Shown one piece after another: positions 43,031 through 53,378 of a stretch of 64,000 bases of DNA. This DNA comes from Bacteroidales bacterium. GTDB taxonomy: Bacteria; Bacteroidota; Bacteroidia; Bacteroidales; UBA932. The translations under genes were made by a program, and so were the position numbers. Each line of letters opens with the position of its first letter. Position 1 is the first letter of the stretch. The notes below the pieces were generated by a model. The model searched no databases, was not told where the DNA came from, and saw only the letters and a program-made list of their open reading frames with translations. The stretch lies in assembly GCA_017513445.1 (NCBI GenBank), contig JAFXFS010000001.1, positions 1-64,000 on the forward strand, read 5' to 3'.

Positions 43031-44335
43031 TTAAATATAACAATTTACAATATCTTTCTCTATTTCTGTTAATAGAGCTTTTATATCCTTGCGTCTGAAC
43101 CAGGTGATGTCAGACCAAAGAATTCTTGCATAATTGGCATAGTCGTAATAGTAAATCATCGATGGGGCAATAAGGGCGAATAATACTATTGCTATATACC
43201 ATTTACATACTATAAGCAAAACTATTGCCCAAATTAACAACCAGAGAGAATTTATGAATAAAAGTACAAGAAATCTTGCAGAGTTATGAAATGCTCTATC
43301 TTTAAACTTTTTAACTATAAACTCACTTATAATGATTACAGGTAATGAGACAAGGGAACTGAATATGAAATATGGAGCACCAAGTATAATCAAAGCAATT
43401 CTCTTAATGATTATCGGCAGGTGATCATCTGTGCGATAGGACTCCTGAACAATGTTTAGGTTCTTGCGTTTATTGAAGAAATGCTCCACTTTGTTTAGAA
43501 GTTTCGTAACCTTCTTTGAGCCCTGTTGCATCTTATTCTCAATTCTTCTGATGTAGTGATTATTGTTATCGACCTCCTCTTTCATTGTGCCTCGGAATTC
43601 AGCAGTCATTATTCTGGCAAGTTCAACAACCTTCTCATAATCGTCATTGTCCTCAACAAAGGTGATAAGGTTTGAAATTCGATCCTTGATGATCTGGCGC
43701 AACTCTATCTGAACATTACTCTCTGTCTTGTCGCTTCTGCTCTCAATGAATTCATTTATATCTATTGCCTGGCCGAAACTTACCAAAGATCTTCCTCTCA
43801 TATGGAAATAGTCACTATACTCAATTCCCACTGGAACAATATAGATCTTTTGCTTTGACCCCAATCTCTCGTAGGCCAATTTTGCTACTCTCCAGATGCC
43901 CTTCCCGATTGGAAGAAGGGAGTGCTTAGTACGGTGAGTGCCTTCTGGAAATATACAGAAAGGCATTTTAGACTCTAAGACCTTAACGATTGTTTCAAAA
44001 ATCTCATTATTTTTTTGAACTTCTCTTATACCATATCTCTTTCTTACAATTGGAATAATTTTTAAGAAATGTAAAAATGATGCAAGAATTTTATTGTTGA
44101 ACAGGTCTGCTCTTGCGCCAAAAGCTTTTGCCTCTTTTGTCGCATTGAGAATGACCAATGCGTCCATCAAAGTATTACAGTGATTGGGTGCAAATATAAC
44201 TGAACCATCCTTAGGAATATTTTCGGTTCCAATAACTTCTCGTTTCTTGTATGAACGACGAACCCAGAAACAAACAAATGGCTTTATAATGTTATATAGG
44301 AGATTTTTCTCCTCAACCCCTTTTCTCTTTTTCAT
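43031..44335 (-). CDS. Large membrane glycerol-phosphate acyltransferase homologue
   Basis: 434 aa, PlsC superfamily. Catalytic block NHCNTLMDAL (His52, Asp58) has five residues between His and Asp rather than four, as in some eukaryotic-type GPATs. The substrate block is FPEGTHR. Two to three hydrophobic helices near the C-terminus (about 315-400) anchor it. A role in phospholipid synthesis is likely; whether it acylates G3P or lysophosphatidate is not clear. Confidence 0.85.
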   Translation of the reverse strand: MKKRKGVEEKNLLYNIIKPFVCFWVRRSYKKREVIGTENIPKDGSVIFAPNHCNTLMDALVILNATKEAKAFGARADLFNNKILASFLHFLKIIPIVRKRYGIREVQKNNEIFETIVKVLESKMPFCIFPEGTHRTKHSLLPIGKGIWRVAKLAYERLGSKQKIYIVPVGIEYSDYFHMRGRSLVSFGQAIDINEFIESRSDKTESNVQIELRQIIKDRISNLITFVEDNDDYEKVVELARIMTAEFRGTMKEEVDNNNHYIRRIENKMQQGSKKVTKLLNKVEHFFNKRKNLNIVQESYRTDDHLPIIIKRIALIILGAPYFIFSSLVSLPVIIISEFIVKKFKDRAFHNSARFLVLLFINSLWLLIWAIVLLIVCKWYIAIVLFALIAPSMIYYYDYANYARILWSDITWFRRKDIKALLTEIEKDIVNCYI

Positions 44336-44387
44336 ATCAAAAATATATAGAAAACGATATGCGGGAACCTAACTAAGTGATTGAGAG

Positions 44388-45350
44388 TCAGGGTTTTAAT
44401 CCTTCTCGTTTTGTTTTTCTTCTAAATAAACTCGCTACGGCTAATCCGGAAATAATATGCCAAATACCCCACCAAGCTGTTACAAATAACATACCTCCAA
44501 TTAGCATATCAGGAGGGAAAATTTTTGGATTAAATAGAAGTACAAGTCCTAAACCGGAGTTCTGAATGCCGGTTTCAATAGTTATTGTAATTCTATCTTT
44601 TAAATCTCTCTTAAATAGAGTTCCGACTCCATAACCAACTCCGAGAGCTACCAGATTATGAACGAATACAATGATAAGAATGAATTTGATGTACTTCAAA
44701 AATAGATCTACATTTTGGCTGAATGATAGAACTACCATTAACAAAAAGAAGAGAACTGATAAATATTGAAGTGGTTTCTGCAACTTTGCAGAAATTTTAG
44801 GTAAATACTGTGTTGTAAGAATACCGAGTACTAAAGGAATACCGAGAAGAATAACAACTGTGGTAAATACCTCTCCAAATGGAATTGCAAGTTCCTGAAC
44901 GGCACCTTGAGCAGCTCTATTGACATATTTTTCATAAAAACCTCCCCACATAGCAAAGTTTGCCGGAGTCACAAATATTGCACCTGCTGTACTGAACCCG
45001 GTAAGTGTGATAGAGAGTTCTCTATTTCCACCGGAGAGTGAAGTAAGGAAGTTAGATATATTACCTCCTGGGCAGCAAGAGACTAAAATCATACCCATTG
45101 CCACCATTGGGGTAATCCACTTATTAAAAATTACAACAAGTAGAAAAGTTACAGCAGGAAGTAGTACCCATTGGGATATTAGCCCCAAAATTAATGATTT
45201 AGGCTTTGTTAAAACATTTTTGAATGTTGGTATTTTTACGCCTAAAGCAACTCCGTACATCACGAATGCCAATACGAAATTGATAAGATCTAGACCTGCC
45301 TTATTAAAATTAATCCTGATAGAATCTAGGTTTAGTAGTTGTTCGTACAT
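44388..45350 (-). CDS. Bile acid:sodium symporter-family transporter (BASS)
   Basis: 320 aa, about nine to ten membrane helices. Two conserved sodium-site segments: SCCPGGNISNFLTSLSGGNRELS and ETGIQNSGLGLVLL. Bacterial members carry diverse organic anions including pantoate and bile acids; the substrate here is unknown. Its own small unit: 180 nt of AT-rich upstream sequence shared with the divergent nuclease locus. Confidence 0.9.
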   Translation of the reverse strand: MYEQLLNLDSIRINFNKAGLDLINFVLAFVMYGVALGVKIPTFKNVLTKPKSLILGLISQWVLLPAVTFLLVVIFNKWITPMVAMGMILVSCCPGGNISNFLTSLSGGNRELSITLTGFSTAGAIFVTPANFAMWGGFYEKYVNRAAQGAVQELAIPFGEVFTTVVILLGIPLVLGILTTQYLPKISAKLQKPLQYLSVLFFLLMVVLSFSQNVDLFLKYIKFILIIVFVHNLVALGVGYGVGTLFKRDLKDRITITIETGIQNSGLGLVLLFNPKIFPPDMLIGGMLFVTAWWGIWHIISGLAVASLFRRKTKREGLKP

Positions 45351-45478
45351 TGATAAAAAATTAATTAAAAACTACACTATTTCGATAGCATATAATTAAA
45401 CTTCAACATACAATTATAAGGATTTTTATCTAAAATTAAAAAATTTTATCCACAATCTTCTCTATTTAGATAATTTGT

Positions 45479-45486
45479 TATATTTG
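45479..45486 (+). promoter_or_regulatory. Predicted -7 box of the nuclease/TonB locus
   Basis: TATATTTG, perfect TAnnTTTG, 45 nt before the ATG at 45532. No other good promoter lies in the gene junctions up to 55227, so it may drive all six genes. Confidence 0.65.
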
Positions 45487-45531
45487 TAGATTGTACAAAA
45501 GTGCGATTATTTTTTTATAATTAAATATAGT

Positions 45532-48429
45532 ATGAAATTTAGCAAATTTTTCAAAAAAATAGCAGTAATGCTATCTATGGTTTGCATATTAACGGCTTGT
45601 CCGTCAGAAGAACCGATCTATTTGGAACCATCTATCACTGTGGATGGTGCTACAACACTATCTTTTGATCAAGATGGTGGTAGTAAGAGTGTTACAATTA
45701 AAACTAACCGAAACTGGTCAGCAGAAGTTGTTGCTGATGACCCATCGTGGATTCAAATCTCTCCAAATTCAGGAGTATGCGAAGAGGGTGAAGTTACAGC
45801 ACAAGTGCAAATCGTTACATTGGCAAATGCCGGTCGTGATAGAGAGGCAACAGTAACATTTACTGCAAGTACTACATCTGCAACCATTAAAGTTAAACAA
45901 ACAGGATCTCTGGCACCAATTCAAGCTACTCCAATCAGTGAGATTTGGGCTAAATCAAAGGAGGGCAGCGATGTCATTTTGAGCGAAGAGACATTTATCA
46001 GAGGTAGAGTTGTATCTATCGTTGATGAGACAATCGGTAGCAGTTTGAATAATAAGTCTATGGCAATTCAAGATGGTACTGCCAAGAAGAGTGGTATTAT
46101 AGTACGCTTTACAAATGCCGATTACAATGTATTCGAGTTGGGAGCAGAAGTTGAGGTAGATATGACAGGTGGTAAACTAAATTACTACAATGGAACACTA
46201 CAGGCAACACCGCTTGAGGATACAAAAATTGTTAAAACTACAGCAGATGTAGAGCCAATGGCTGCAATTACTGTAACAACCGAAGAGGTGGCAACCAATG
46301 ATTACCAATCAATGTATATTCAGCTTGAGAATGCACAAGTTGTTAGCAGTCAGCTAAATAAGAAGTTTGAAGATAGCAAGGGTAATACCAATATCGAGAC
46401 AGCCGATGGTGGCTCAATAGTTCTTTATGTTGGTACTTATGCTGCCTTCAAGGGTGAAACAGTTCCTTCAGGAGCTGGAGTTTTGAAGGGCTTGGCAGGT
46501 GTTTATGGCTCTACATACCAAATCCAACCACAATGTGCAGAGGATTATGCAGGTATGACAGGAACACGTTTTGAGGTAGAAGGTGAAGGTCCTGATATGG
46601 GTAACGCTACTTTGAAGAGTATTTCTGAAATCTGGGCTATGGGTGAAACAACTATCAGTGATGAGGTGAAGATCAAAGGTACCGTTGTTTCAAATGGAGA
46701 CGAAAAGACTGGAAGTAGCATCAATAACAAATCAATTGCTATTCAAGATGGTACATCTAAAAATAGTGGTATTATTCTTCGTGTATTAGATGCTTCAAAT
46801 AATACATTTGCAACCGGTGATGAAGTTGAGGTTCTATTGACAGGAGCAAAAACTTCTATATATCAAGGCACATTCCAGGTACAACCAAAAGAGGATAGCT
46901 ATATTGTTAAAACAGACAAGTCAAATGCTCCATTGGATCCTATCTCAGTTACTATAGAGCAAATTTTGAACGATGATTATCAATCTATGTATGTTCAACT
47001 CGAAGAGGTGCAAGTAGTTGATGATCAGCTAAGTAAGACAATGTCTGGAAGTATCAATGTGGAGGATAAGGCAGGTAATCGTGTTGTAATGTACACCGGA
47101 ACTTATGCTGCATTCAAAGATGAAAAAGTGCCACAAGGCGCTGGTGCATTGAGGGGTTTGGCAGGAGTTTATGGCTCTAACTACCAAATTCAGCCACAAA
47201 GAGTGGAAGATTATGCAGATATGACAGGCACAAGATTCACAGTTGGTGGAGATGTTGATATTAAGGATGCAACTCTATCTTCTATTGCTGATGTGTGGAA
47301 AAGAGGCGAGCAATCTAAGGTGACAAGCAATATCAAAATAAAAGGTGTTGTAGTATCTAATCCTGACAATGAAACAGGCGGTAGTATTAACAATAAGTCT
47401 ATTGCTATTCAAGATGGTACAGGTGAGCAAAGTGGTATCATAATTCGTGTTTCTGATGCTGCAAGCAATACTTTTGCAACCGGTGATGAAATAGAGGTTT
47501 ACTTATATGGTGCATCGCTTTCTTTGTATAGCGGTACATATCAGGCACAACCTCAAAGCGACAGTTACATTGTTAAGACTGATAAAGCAAATGCTCCATT
47601 GGATCCTATTACAGTTACAATGGCACAATTGAAAGGCGATAAATATCAATCAATGTATGTGCAAGTTGCTGATGTTCAAGTAGATGATGCAGATCTTAGC
47701 AAGAAGATGGCAGGAAGCATCAAGATTGTTAACAAGGCGGGAGAATCTGTTGTAATGTACACAGGTAATTATGCAGCTTTCAAAGATGAAAATGTTCCTC
47801 AAGGTTCAGGTACATTGAAAGGTTTGGCAGGTGTATATAACTCAAATTATCAAATTCAACCACAAAGAGTATCTGACTATTCAGGACTTACAGGTCAGAG
47901 ATTTGCCGTAGAAGGTGGTGGAAATGAAGGTGGCAACGAAGGTGAAGGTGGTGGCAGCGAAGGCGACGGCAACTATACCAGCAATGTTGGAATGGTTAAG
48001 ACCGATGGCGATGTAAGTTGTTATGATAAGAATGATGGCAATAACCCTGCAATTGCAGTAATTGGTGGTAAAGAGTATGATGCAATCAAACTTGGAACAT
48101 CAAAGCAAGGTGGTTATTGGACAACTCCTGTGCTACCTAAAACAGGTGATGTAACCATTACTTTCTATGCAATAGCTTGGAAGAATAATGGCTGTAAAAT
48201 GGATATTACAATCAATAATGGTGGAAAAATTGATGGCGCTACAAGCAAGACTATTACACTTGAAGCAAATGATGGAGCAACAAGTAACCCTCCATATACC
48301 ATTACATTTGATCAGTCAAAGAACTTCTACACATTGAAATTGACAGGTGTAACTGATAAAACAACATTGAAATTCTCTACAGAAAGTTCAAAGAAGAGAG
48401 CTATTATTGTTGGTCTAAATGCAAAGTAA
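45532..48429 (+). CDS. BACON and triple DUF5689 (OB-fold-like) surface lipoprotein
   Basis: 965 aa. Lipobox LTAC, Cys23. A BACON domain (about 33-124: NWSAEVVADDPSWIQISP) is followed by three tandem DUF5689-type modules (about 132-347, 356-568, 578-791). Each contains IxGxVVS, NNKSxAIQDGT, SGIIxR, YQSMYVQL and GLAGVY...YQIQPQ. A Gly/Glu linker (795-813) and a 150-residue beta-rich C-terminal domain end the chain. DUF5689 resembles the OB-fold domains of YhcR-type extracellular nucleases, so nucleic acid binding is an inference. First gene of the nuclease/TonB locus; the endonuclease gene starts 4 nt after. Confidence 0.85.
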   Translation: MKFSKFFKKIAVMLSMVCILTACPSEEPIYLEPSITVDGATTLSFDQDGGSKSVTIKTNRNWSAEVVADDPSWIQISPNSGVCEEGEVTAQVQIVTLANAGRDREATVTFTASTTSATIKVKQTGSLAPIQATPISEIWAKSKEGSDVILSEETFIRGRVVSIVDETIGSSLNNKSMAIQDGTAKKSGIIVRFTNADYNVFELGAEVEVDMTGGKLNYYNGTLQATPLEDTKIVKTTADVEPMAAITVTTEEVATNDYQSMYIQLENAQVVSSQLNKKFEDSKGNTNIETADGGSIVLYVGTYAAFKGETVPSGAGVLKGLAGVYGSTYQIQPQCAEDYAGMTGTRFEVEGEGPDMGNATLKSISEIWAMGETTISDEVKIKGTVVSNGDEKTGSSINNKSIAIQDGTSKNSGIILRVLDASNNTFATGDEVEVLLTGAKTSIYQGTFQVQPKEDSYIVKTDKSNAPLDPISVTIEQILNDDYQSMYVQLEEVQVVDDQLSKTMSGSINVEDKAGNRVVMYTGTYAAFKDEKVPQGAGALRGLAGVYGSNYQIQPQRVEDYADMTGTRFTVGGDVDIKDATLSSIADVWKRGEQSKVTSNIKIKGVVVSNPDNETGGSINNKSIAIQDGTGEQSGIIIRVSDAASNTFATGDEIEVYLYGASLSLYSGTYQAQPQSDSYIVKTDKANAPLDPITVTMAQLKGDKYQSMYVQVADVQVDDADLSKKMAGSIKIVNKAGESVVMYTGNYAAFKDENVPQGSGTLKGLAGVYNSNYQIQPQRVSDYSGLTGQRFAVEGGGNEGGNEGEGGGSEGDGNYTSNVGMVKTDGDVSCYDKNDGNNPAIAVIGGKEYDAIKLGTSKQGGYWTTPVLPKTGDVTITFYAIAWKNNGCKMDITINNGGKIDGATSKTITLEANDGATSNPPYTITFDQSKNFYTLKLTGVTDKTTLKFSTESSKKRAIIVGLNAK
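45925..47904 (+). repeat. Three tandem DUF5689-coding repeats
   Basis: Units at about 45925-46572, 46597-47235 and 47263-47904, each near 640-650 nt. They are alike at DNA as well as protein level; modules 2 and 3 are the closest, with long shared stretches such as the codons for NNKSIAIQDGT and AFKDE. Recent tandem duplication is the simplest explanation. Confidence 0.8.
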
Positions 48430-48433
48430 TCAG

Positions 48434-49588
48434 ATGAAAGTTATAAGAAAGATTGCAATTTTTTCTCTATTTGCCATCCTGTTAGTCTCTTGTAGAGAGG
48501 ATGATCCGATAAAAATTGAAAATGTTGCAGAGCTTGATAGTGAAACAGTCTCGTATGATAATACGGGACAGTTTCTCACTATTAAATCGGGAGAGAATTG
48601 GTCAATATCATTTTACTATGATGATGGGGTTTCTCAATGGTGTAGCGCTACACAAACATTCGGTTCAGGGGATGCTGCAGTCGGATTGAACTATGCCAAG
48701 AATAGTAAACAGGAGGAGAGAAGTGTTACAATTACTATCTACTTCGGAGAAGATATCATAGAGAGAAAACTTACTCAAGGAGCAGCTCCTGAACCAAAGC
48801 CAGAGGTGCCAGAATATAGTTCAGATCCGTTCCAGACATCGTGGCCGGAGTTGGCAACTTTATCAGATAAGGATTCTATGATGTTTGTTTCTCATTATAC
48901 TACAGTGAATAATAAATCTGTAAGAAATTATTCAATGATGTATGATTTGAAGAACAAATATGCACATTGGATTGCCTATCCTCTCTCTGCAGACTATACA
49001 GTAAAAAACGTTAAAAGAACAGATGCTTGGGAATATGATCCTAAGATTCCAAAGGATTGTCAACCAACACTTTACAAAGGTTGGGGCGTTAATGGATATG
49101 ATAGAGGACACCAACTTCCATCGGCTGATAGATTAAATACCTATAATAGCAATGCTGCTACATTCTACTTTACCAATATGACAGCTCAGAACTCCAATCT
49201 TAACCAAGGTGTATGGATGAAGCTGGAGGATATGATTAGGGATAGAATGTTGCCTCGTTGTGATACCATATATGTTGTAACAGGTGCTGTTCACGAAACA
49301 GAGGATGATAAGAATACAGCTTATATTAAGGGTAACTATGGCGAGTTAACTGCTATTCCAAAGGCATATTATAAGGTGCTTTTGAAATTTACCAAACCAA
49401 ATTCATACTCTGCGATAGGTTTTTGGTATGATAATAAGTCCTATGGTAATGTTGAACCAAATGCAAATCACGCGCAGACAGTAGATGAGATAGAGAAGCG
49501 TGCAGGATATGACTTCTTTACAAATTTACCTAAAGATGTTCAAGATAAAATTGAGGCTGAGTTTAAGCCTACAGAATGGTTAAAATAA
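48434..49588 (+). CDS. DNA/RNA non-specific endonuclease lipoprotein (NUC type)
   Basis: 384 aa from the ATG at 48434, 4 nt after the upstream stop. Lipobox LVSC with Cys20. A BACON-like N-terminal domain (about 28-115), a Pro-rich linker, then a bba-Me/NUC nuclease domain: the DRGH motif (Asp223-His226) in GYDRGHQLPSADR and the metal-binding Asn in NMTAQNSNLNQG. This enzyme class cuts double- and single-stranded DNA and RNA. The lipid anchor puts it on the cell surface or the periplasmic face. Its stop overlaps the next start (TAATG). Confidence 0.9.
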   Translation: MKVIRKIAIFSLFAILLVSCREDDPIKIENVAELDSETVSYDNTGQFLTIKSGENWSISFYYDDGVSQWCSATQTFGSGDAAVGLNYAKNSKQEERSVTITIYFGEDIIERKLTQGAAPEPKPEVPEYSSDPFQTSWPELATLSDKDSMMFVSHYTTVNNKSVRNYSMMYDLKNKYAHWIAYPLSADYTVKNVKRTDAWEYDPKIPKDCQPTLYKGWGVNGYDRGHQLPSADRLNTYNSNAATFYFTNMTAQNSNLNQGVWMKLEDMIRDRMLPRCDTIYVVTGAVHETEDDKNTAYIKGNYGELTAIPKAYYKVLLKFTKPNSYSAIGFWYDNKSYGNVEPNANHAQTVDEIEKRAGYDFFTNLPKDVQDKIEAEFKPTEWLK

Positions 49589-50640
49589 TGAAAATGAGAA
49601 AGTTAATAATAGGAATACTTCTTATTTCCACAATGTTTTGTGCAAATGCTCAAGACAAATCAAAGGATATAAAGTACACCTTTATGTATTATAACTTGGA
49701 GAATCTCTTTGATACAGAGAATGATCCTGCCATTAATGATGAGGAGTTCCTTCCTGATGGCACAAAGAAATGGACCGAACAAAAGTATCAAAAGAAGTTG
49801 GCAAATATGTCAAAAGTTCTTTATAGTATCGCGTCAGCTCAAAAGGCATATCCTACTATAATTGGGGTTTCTGAGATAGAAAACCGTAGAGTCGTTGAGG
49901 ATTTGATTTCGCAAGAATCTCTTTTGAGAGGTAATTACCAGATAGTTCACTATGATTCTCCTGATTTGCGTGGAATCGATGTGGCTCTACTATACAGACC
50001 TGACCAATTTACTTACGAAGGCAGTGAGTCTTTTAAATTGGTAGTTCCTGAGAGACCGGATTTCCTTACAAGAGATATTCTTGCAACCTGGGGTAAAATT
50101 GAAGGAGAGCTATTCTGTTTTTATGTTACCCACTTGCCTTCACGTAGAGGTGGTCAATATGGCTCAGCATATTTGAGAAATGCCGGTGCGGCATCAATAA
50201 AGCAACACGCAGACTCAATGAAGGTTGTCTATCCTGACATTAAAATTGTGATAATGGGCGATATGAATGATAACCCGACAGATCCATCTCTTTATGAGGT
50301 TCTTGGAGCATCTGTTGAGGAGCCATCAGATGTGGCTGAAGGTGCATTTTTCAATCCTTATTTGAAGATGTATCGTCAAGGTTACGGAACGACTGCTTAT
50401 CAGGATGAGTGGAGTATCTTTGATAATATGATTGTAAGTGAATCTCTAATCAATAAAGGTGAATTAACACTACTTCCATCAGTTACAAGTGATAAGTACT
50501 ATGGAAATATCTTTAAGAGACCATTTATGGTACAAAAGAGAGGACAATACAAGAATTATCCGCAAAGAACATTCTCAAGTAATAACTTTATGAATGGATT
50601 TAGCGACCACTATCCTGTATTTATAATGATTGGAAAATAA
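49588..50640 (+). CDS. Secreted endonuclease/exonuclease/phosphatase (EEP) enzyme 1
   Basis: 350 aa with a signal peptide (about 1-21, ...TMFCANA-QDK). Full EEP active site: Asn36 (YYNLENLFD), Glu96 (GVSEIEN), His182 (VTHLPSRRGG), Asp225/Asn227 (GDMNDNP) and Asp340/His341 (GFSDHYP). DNase I-like nucleases and phosphodiesterases share this fold. Coupled to the endonuclease by a TAATG overlap. It is the paralogue of the gene at 54197, sharing YxNLxNLxDT, RGxDVxLLYRPD and GNIFKRPFM-like segments. Confidence 0.9.
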   Translation: MKMRKLIIGILLISTMFCANAQDKSKDIKYTFMYYNLENLFDTENDPAINDEEFLPDGTKKWTEQKYQKKLANMSKVLYSIASAQKAYPTIIGVSEIENRRVVEDLISQESLLRGNYQIVHYDSPDLRGIDVALLYRPDQFTYEGSESFKLVVPERPDFLTRDILATWGKIEGELFCFYVTHLPSRRGGQYGSAYLRNAGAASIKQHADSMKVVYPDIKIVIMGDMNDNPTDPSLYEVLGASVEEPSDVAEGAFFNPYLKMYRQGYGTTAYQDEWSIFDNMIVSESLINKGELTLLPSVTSDKYYGNIFKRPFMVQKRGQYKNYPQRTFSSNNFMNGFSDHYPVFIMIGK

Positions 50641-50648
50641 TTATTACG

Positions 50649-53366
50649 ATGAAAAGATATTTATTAACACTATTTCTTACAATTTTCACCGCTGCGTCAC
50701 TTTTTGCGCAAGTTGGTGGTGTAAAGGGTAAGGTTGTAAACAGAGTAGGCAGAACTCCAATTAAAGATGCCAAAATTACTCTTTATGCAGATAAAGAGTA
50801 TGTAAAATATAGTGCAGAAGATGGATCATTCCTTATCGAAGGTATTGATGATGGAATGTACAAAATGACCATTGAGGCGGCTTATTTCCTTGATAATCAA
50901 CTAAATGTAAAGGTTGAGGGTGGTGTAAAAGATCTATTCTCTATAACAATGGCTCCAGAAGTTGTTTCCTATGAAGATCTTGATGATTCCGCTTTTGCAG
51001 AATTTATAACAGATGATGAGAGTGGTTATCAGGATGTGCCATCAATTCTCTCTTCAACACAGGATGCATACGATAATATTGCAGGATATAAATTCAGTGC
51101 AATGAGATTTAAGAATCGTGGATATGAATCTGCAACGTCAGATATCTATCTGAATGGCATCAAACTTAACGATGCAATGAGTGGTTATACTCCATACTCA
51201 TTGTGGAGTGGTCTTAACGAGGCAACAAGAAGCAAAGAGACTACAACAGGTATTGTTGCGGCTGAGTATGGCTTGGGTGGATTTAATGGAACTACAAATA
51301 TCGATTCAAGACCTTCATCGGTTCGTAAGGGTTGGAGATTCAGTGCATTGACAAACAGTGGACAATATCGTTGGAGATTAATGGCAACTTACTCTTCTGG
51401 TAAGATGGACAATGGCTGGTCTTATGCAATTTCGGCATCTACACGCCAAGGCGGAAATGACTATGTTAAGGGTGTCTATTATAACTCTTTCTCATACTAT
51501 GCAGGTGTTGAAAAGAATATAAATGATATTCACAACTTTAGTTTGGTATTTATGGGTGCTCCAGTAGAGAGAGGTGCTCAAAACTCATCTACACAAGAGG
51601 TTTATGACCTGTTGGGAGATAACTATTACAACTCTAACTGGGGTTATCAAAATGGTAAAATTCGCAATGCAAGAGTTAGAAATAACCACGAACCATTGAC
51701 AGTATTTAACTATGATTTTACCCCTAATGATGATTTGAAAATATCGGCTGCTCTATCTTATAGATTTGGTAGAAATGGCTATTCAGCATTGGACTGGTAT
51801 GATGCTCAGGATCCACGTCCGGATTACTACAGAAACCTTCCAAGTTACTTCCCTGATGATGAGGTGAAGGCAGCTTATGCAAAAGAGGGCTGGTTGTCAA
51901 ATCCACAAATCAGACATCTTAACTGGGATGCTCTATACAATGTGAACTACCTTAACGAAGAGGGACGTTCTAAATATATTATTGAAGAGAGACATACAGA
52001 CCAGAATGATATAAATGCCAGTCTGCAAGCAAGTTACAACTTTAATGCTTTCTTGAGATTAACAGGTGGATATAACTTCCGTTGGAATCAAACAGAGTAT
52101 TATAAAATAGTAAAAGACCTTTTGGGCGGTAATTATTGGTTGAATGTAGACCAATTTGCTGAGCGTGATTTTGGCTCAGGAGATGCTATTCAAAACGACC
52201 TTATCCACCCAGACCGCCAAGTTAAAGAGGGTGAAAAGTATGGTTATGACTACTACGCCCACTATCGTAATCACAGAATTTGGGCTAAATTAGCCTTTAA
52301 CTGGCAGAAATTTGAGGGTTTTGTAGCTGGTGAGGGTGGTTATTCAACATTCTGGAGAGAAGGTCTTTACAAGAAGGGTCTATTCCCAGATAACTCATAT
52401 GGTGACTCAAAACATCAAGAATTCTTTACATATTCGGCTAAAGGAGGTTTGACATACAAATTGGGAGGTAAACACATTATCAGTGGTAATGTTGGATACT
52501 TTACAAATGCACCATATTTCCAAGAGGCATTTGTTTCACCACGTACAAGAAATACTGTTGTTCCAAATTTAGAGACGGAAAAAATCTTCAGTGCAGACTT
52601 GAATTATTCTATCAGAGTGGGTAGTCTAAACCTAAGATTATCAGGATTTTACACAAAAATCAAAGACCAGACAGACCTAATTAGTTTCTATGATGATTTG
52701 AATCGTACCTATACAAACTTCTCAATGTGGGGTATTGATCAAGTAAACTATGGTTTAGAGTTTGGAGCTAAAATTCCAATTTATCAAGGCTTCTCATTCC
52801 AAACTGCTGCAAGTATTGGAGAGTATCACTATACATCAGATCCTTTCGTAGTTCAGACTGTTGATAATAGCGAAAAGGTTATTTTGGATGGTGAGAGAGT
52901 ATATTGGAATGGATTTAAAGTTGGATCTACTCCACAGACAGCTATCAGTGTTGGTCTGAATTATAGATCAGATGACTATCTATTTGCAGGAATTGATTTC
53001 AACTTCTTTGATAGAACATATATGGACTTAAATCCTTTATACAGAACAGATTACGCTGTAATAGGACGTGATACTCCAGAGGCAATTGCAGAGATGAGAG
53101 CTCAAGAGCGCTTTGCTCCTGCATTTGTGTTGAATGCAAACATTGGTAAATCTTGGTATATCTTCGGAAACTATAATATAGGTTTCAGTTTTGATATCAA
53201 GAATATACTTAACAGAAGAGATATTAAGACAGGTGGTTACGAACAGATGCGTCTGAGAGCAGTTGAGGATGGCAATGGAGATGTAATCTACTATAATCGT
53301 TTCGATTCTAAATATTTCTATATGTTTGGAACAAATTATATGTTAAATATTTATTTCAGATTCTAA
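50649..53366 (+). CDS. TonB-dependent outer-membrane receptor
   Basis: 905 aa. Signal peptide (1-20, ...AASLFAQ), a carboxypeptidase-regulatory-like beta domain (about 23-100: GKVVNRVGRTPIKDAKITLYAD), a plug (YKFSAMRFKNRGYESATSDIYLNGIKLND) and a long barrel rich in aromatic strands, ending in Phe (NIYFRF). The N-terminal extension is like that of SusC, but there is no SusD gene next to it and no glycosidases. With nucleases on both sides, transport of nucleic acid pieces, nucleotides or phosphate is the best inference. It starts 8 nt after EEP 1. Confidence 0.9.
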   Translation: MKRYLLTLFLTIFTAASLFAQVGGVKGKVVNRVGRTPIKDAKITLYADKEYVKYSAEDGSFLIEGIDDGMYKMTIEAAYFLDNQLNVKVEGGVKDLFSITMAPEVVSYEDLDDSAFAEFITDDESGYQDVPSILSSTQDAYDNIAGYKFSAMRFKNRGYESATSDIYLNGIKLNDAMSGYTPYSLWSGLNEATRSKETTTGIVAAEYGLGGFNGTTNIDSRPSSVRKGWRFSALTNSGQYRWRLMATYSSGKMDNGWSYAISASTRQGGNDYVKGVYYNSFSYYAGVEKNINDIHNFSLVFMGAPVERGAQNSSTQEVYDLLGDNYYNSNWGYQNGKIRNARVRNNHEPLTVFNYDFTPNDDLKISAALSYRFGRNGYSALDWYDAQDPRPDYYRNLPSYFPDDEVKAAYAKEGWLSNPQIRHLNWDALYNVNYLNEEGRSKYIIEERHTDQNDINASLQASYNFNAFLRLTGGYNFRWNQTEYYKIVKDLLGGNYWLNVDQFAERDFGSGDAIQNDLIHPDRQVKEGEKYGYDYYAHYRNHRIWAKLAFNWQKFEGFVAGEGGYSTFWREGLYKKGLFPDNSYGDSKHQEFFTYSAKGGLTYKLGGKHIISGNVGYFTNAPYFQEAFVSPRTRNTVVPNLETEKIFSADLNYSIRVGSLNLRLSGFYTKIKDQTDLISFYDDLNRTYTNFSMWGIDQVNYGLEFGAKIPIYQGFSFQTAASIGEYHYTSDPFVVQTVDNSEKVILDGERVYWNGFKVGSTPQTAISVGLNYRSDDYLFAGIDFNFFDRTYMDLNPLYRTDYAVIGRDTPEAIAEMRAQERFAPAFVLNANIGKSWYIFGNYNIGFSFDIKNILNRRDIKTGGYEQMRLRAVEDGNGDVIYYNRFDSKYFYMFGTNYMLNIYFRF

Positions 53367-53371
53367 GGAGG
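53365..53371 (+). promoter_or_regulatory. Perfect Shine-Dalgarno sequence between receptor and DUF5689 lipoprotein
   Basis: AAGGAGG, overlapping the receptor stop codon and 7 nt before the ATG at 53379. Such sites are uncommon in Bacteroidota. It supports the ATG over the in-frame GTG at 53373. Confidence 0.55.
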
Positions 53372-53378
53372 AGTGATT

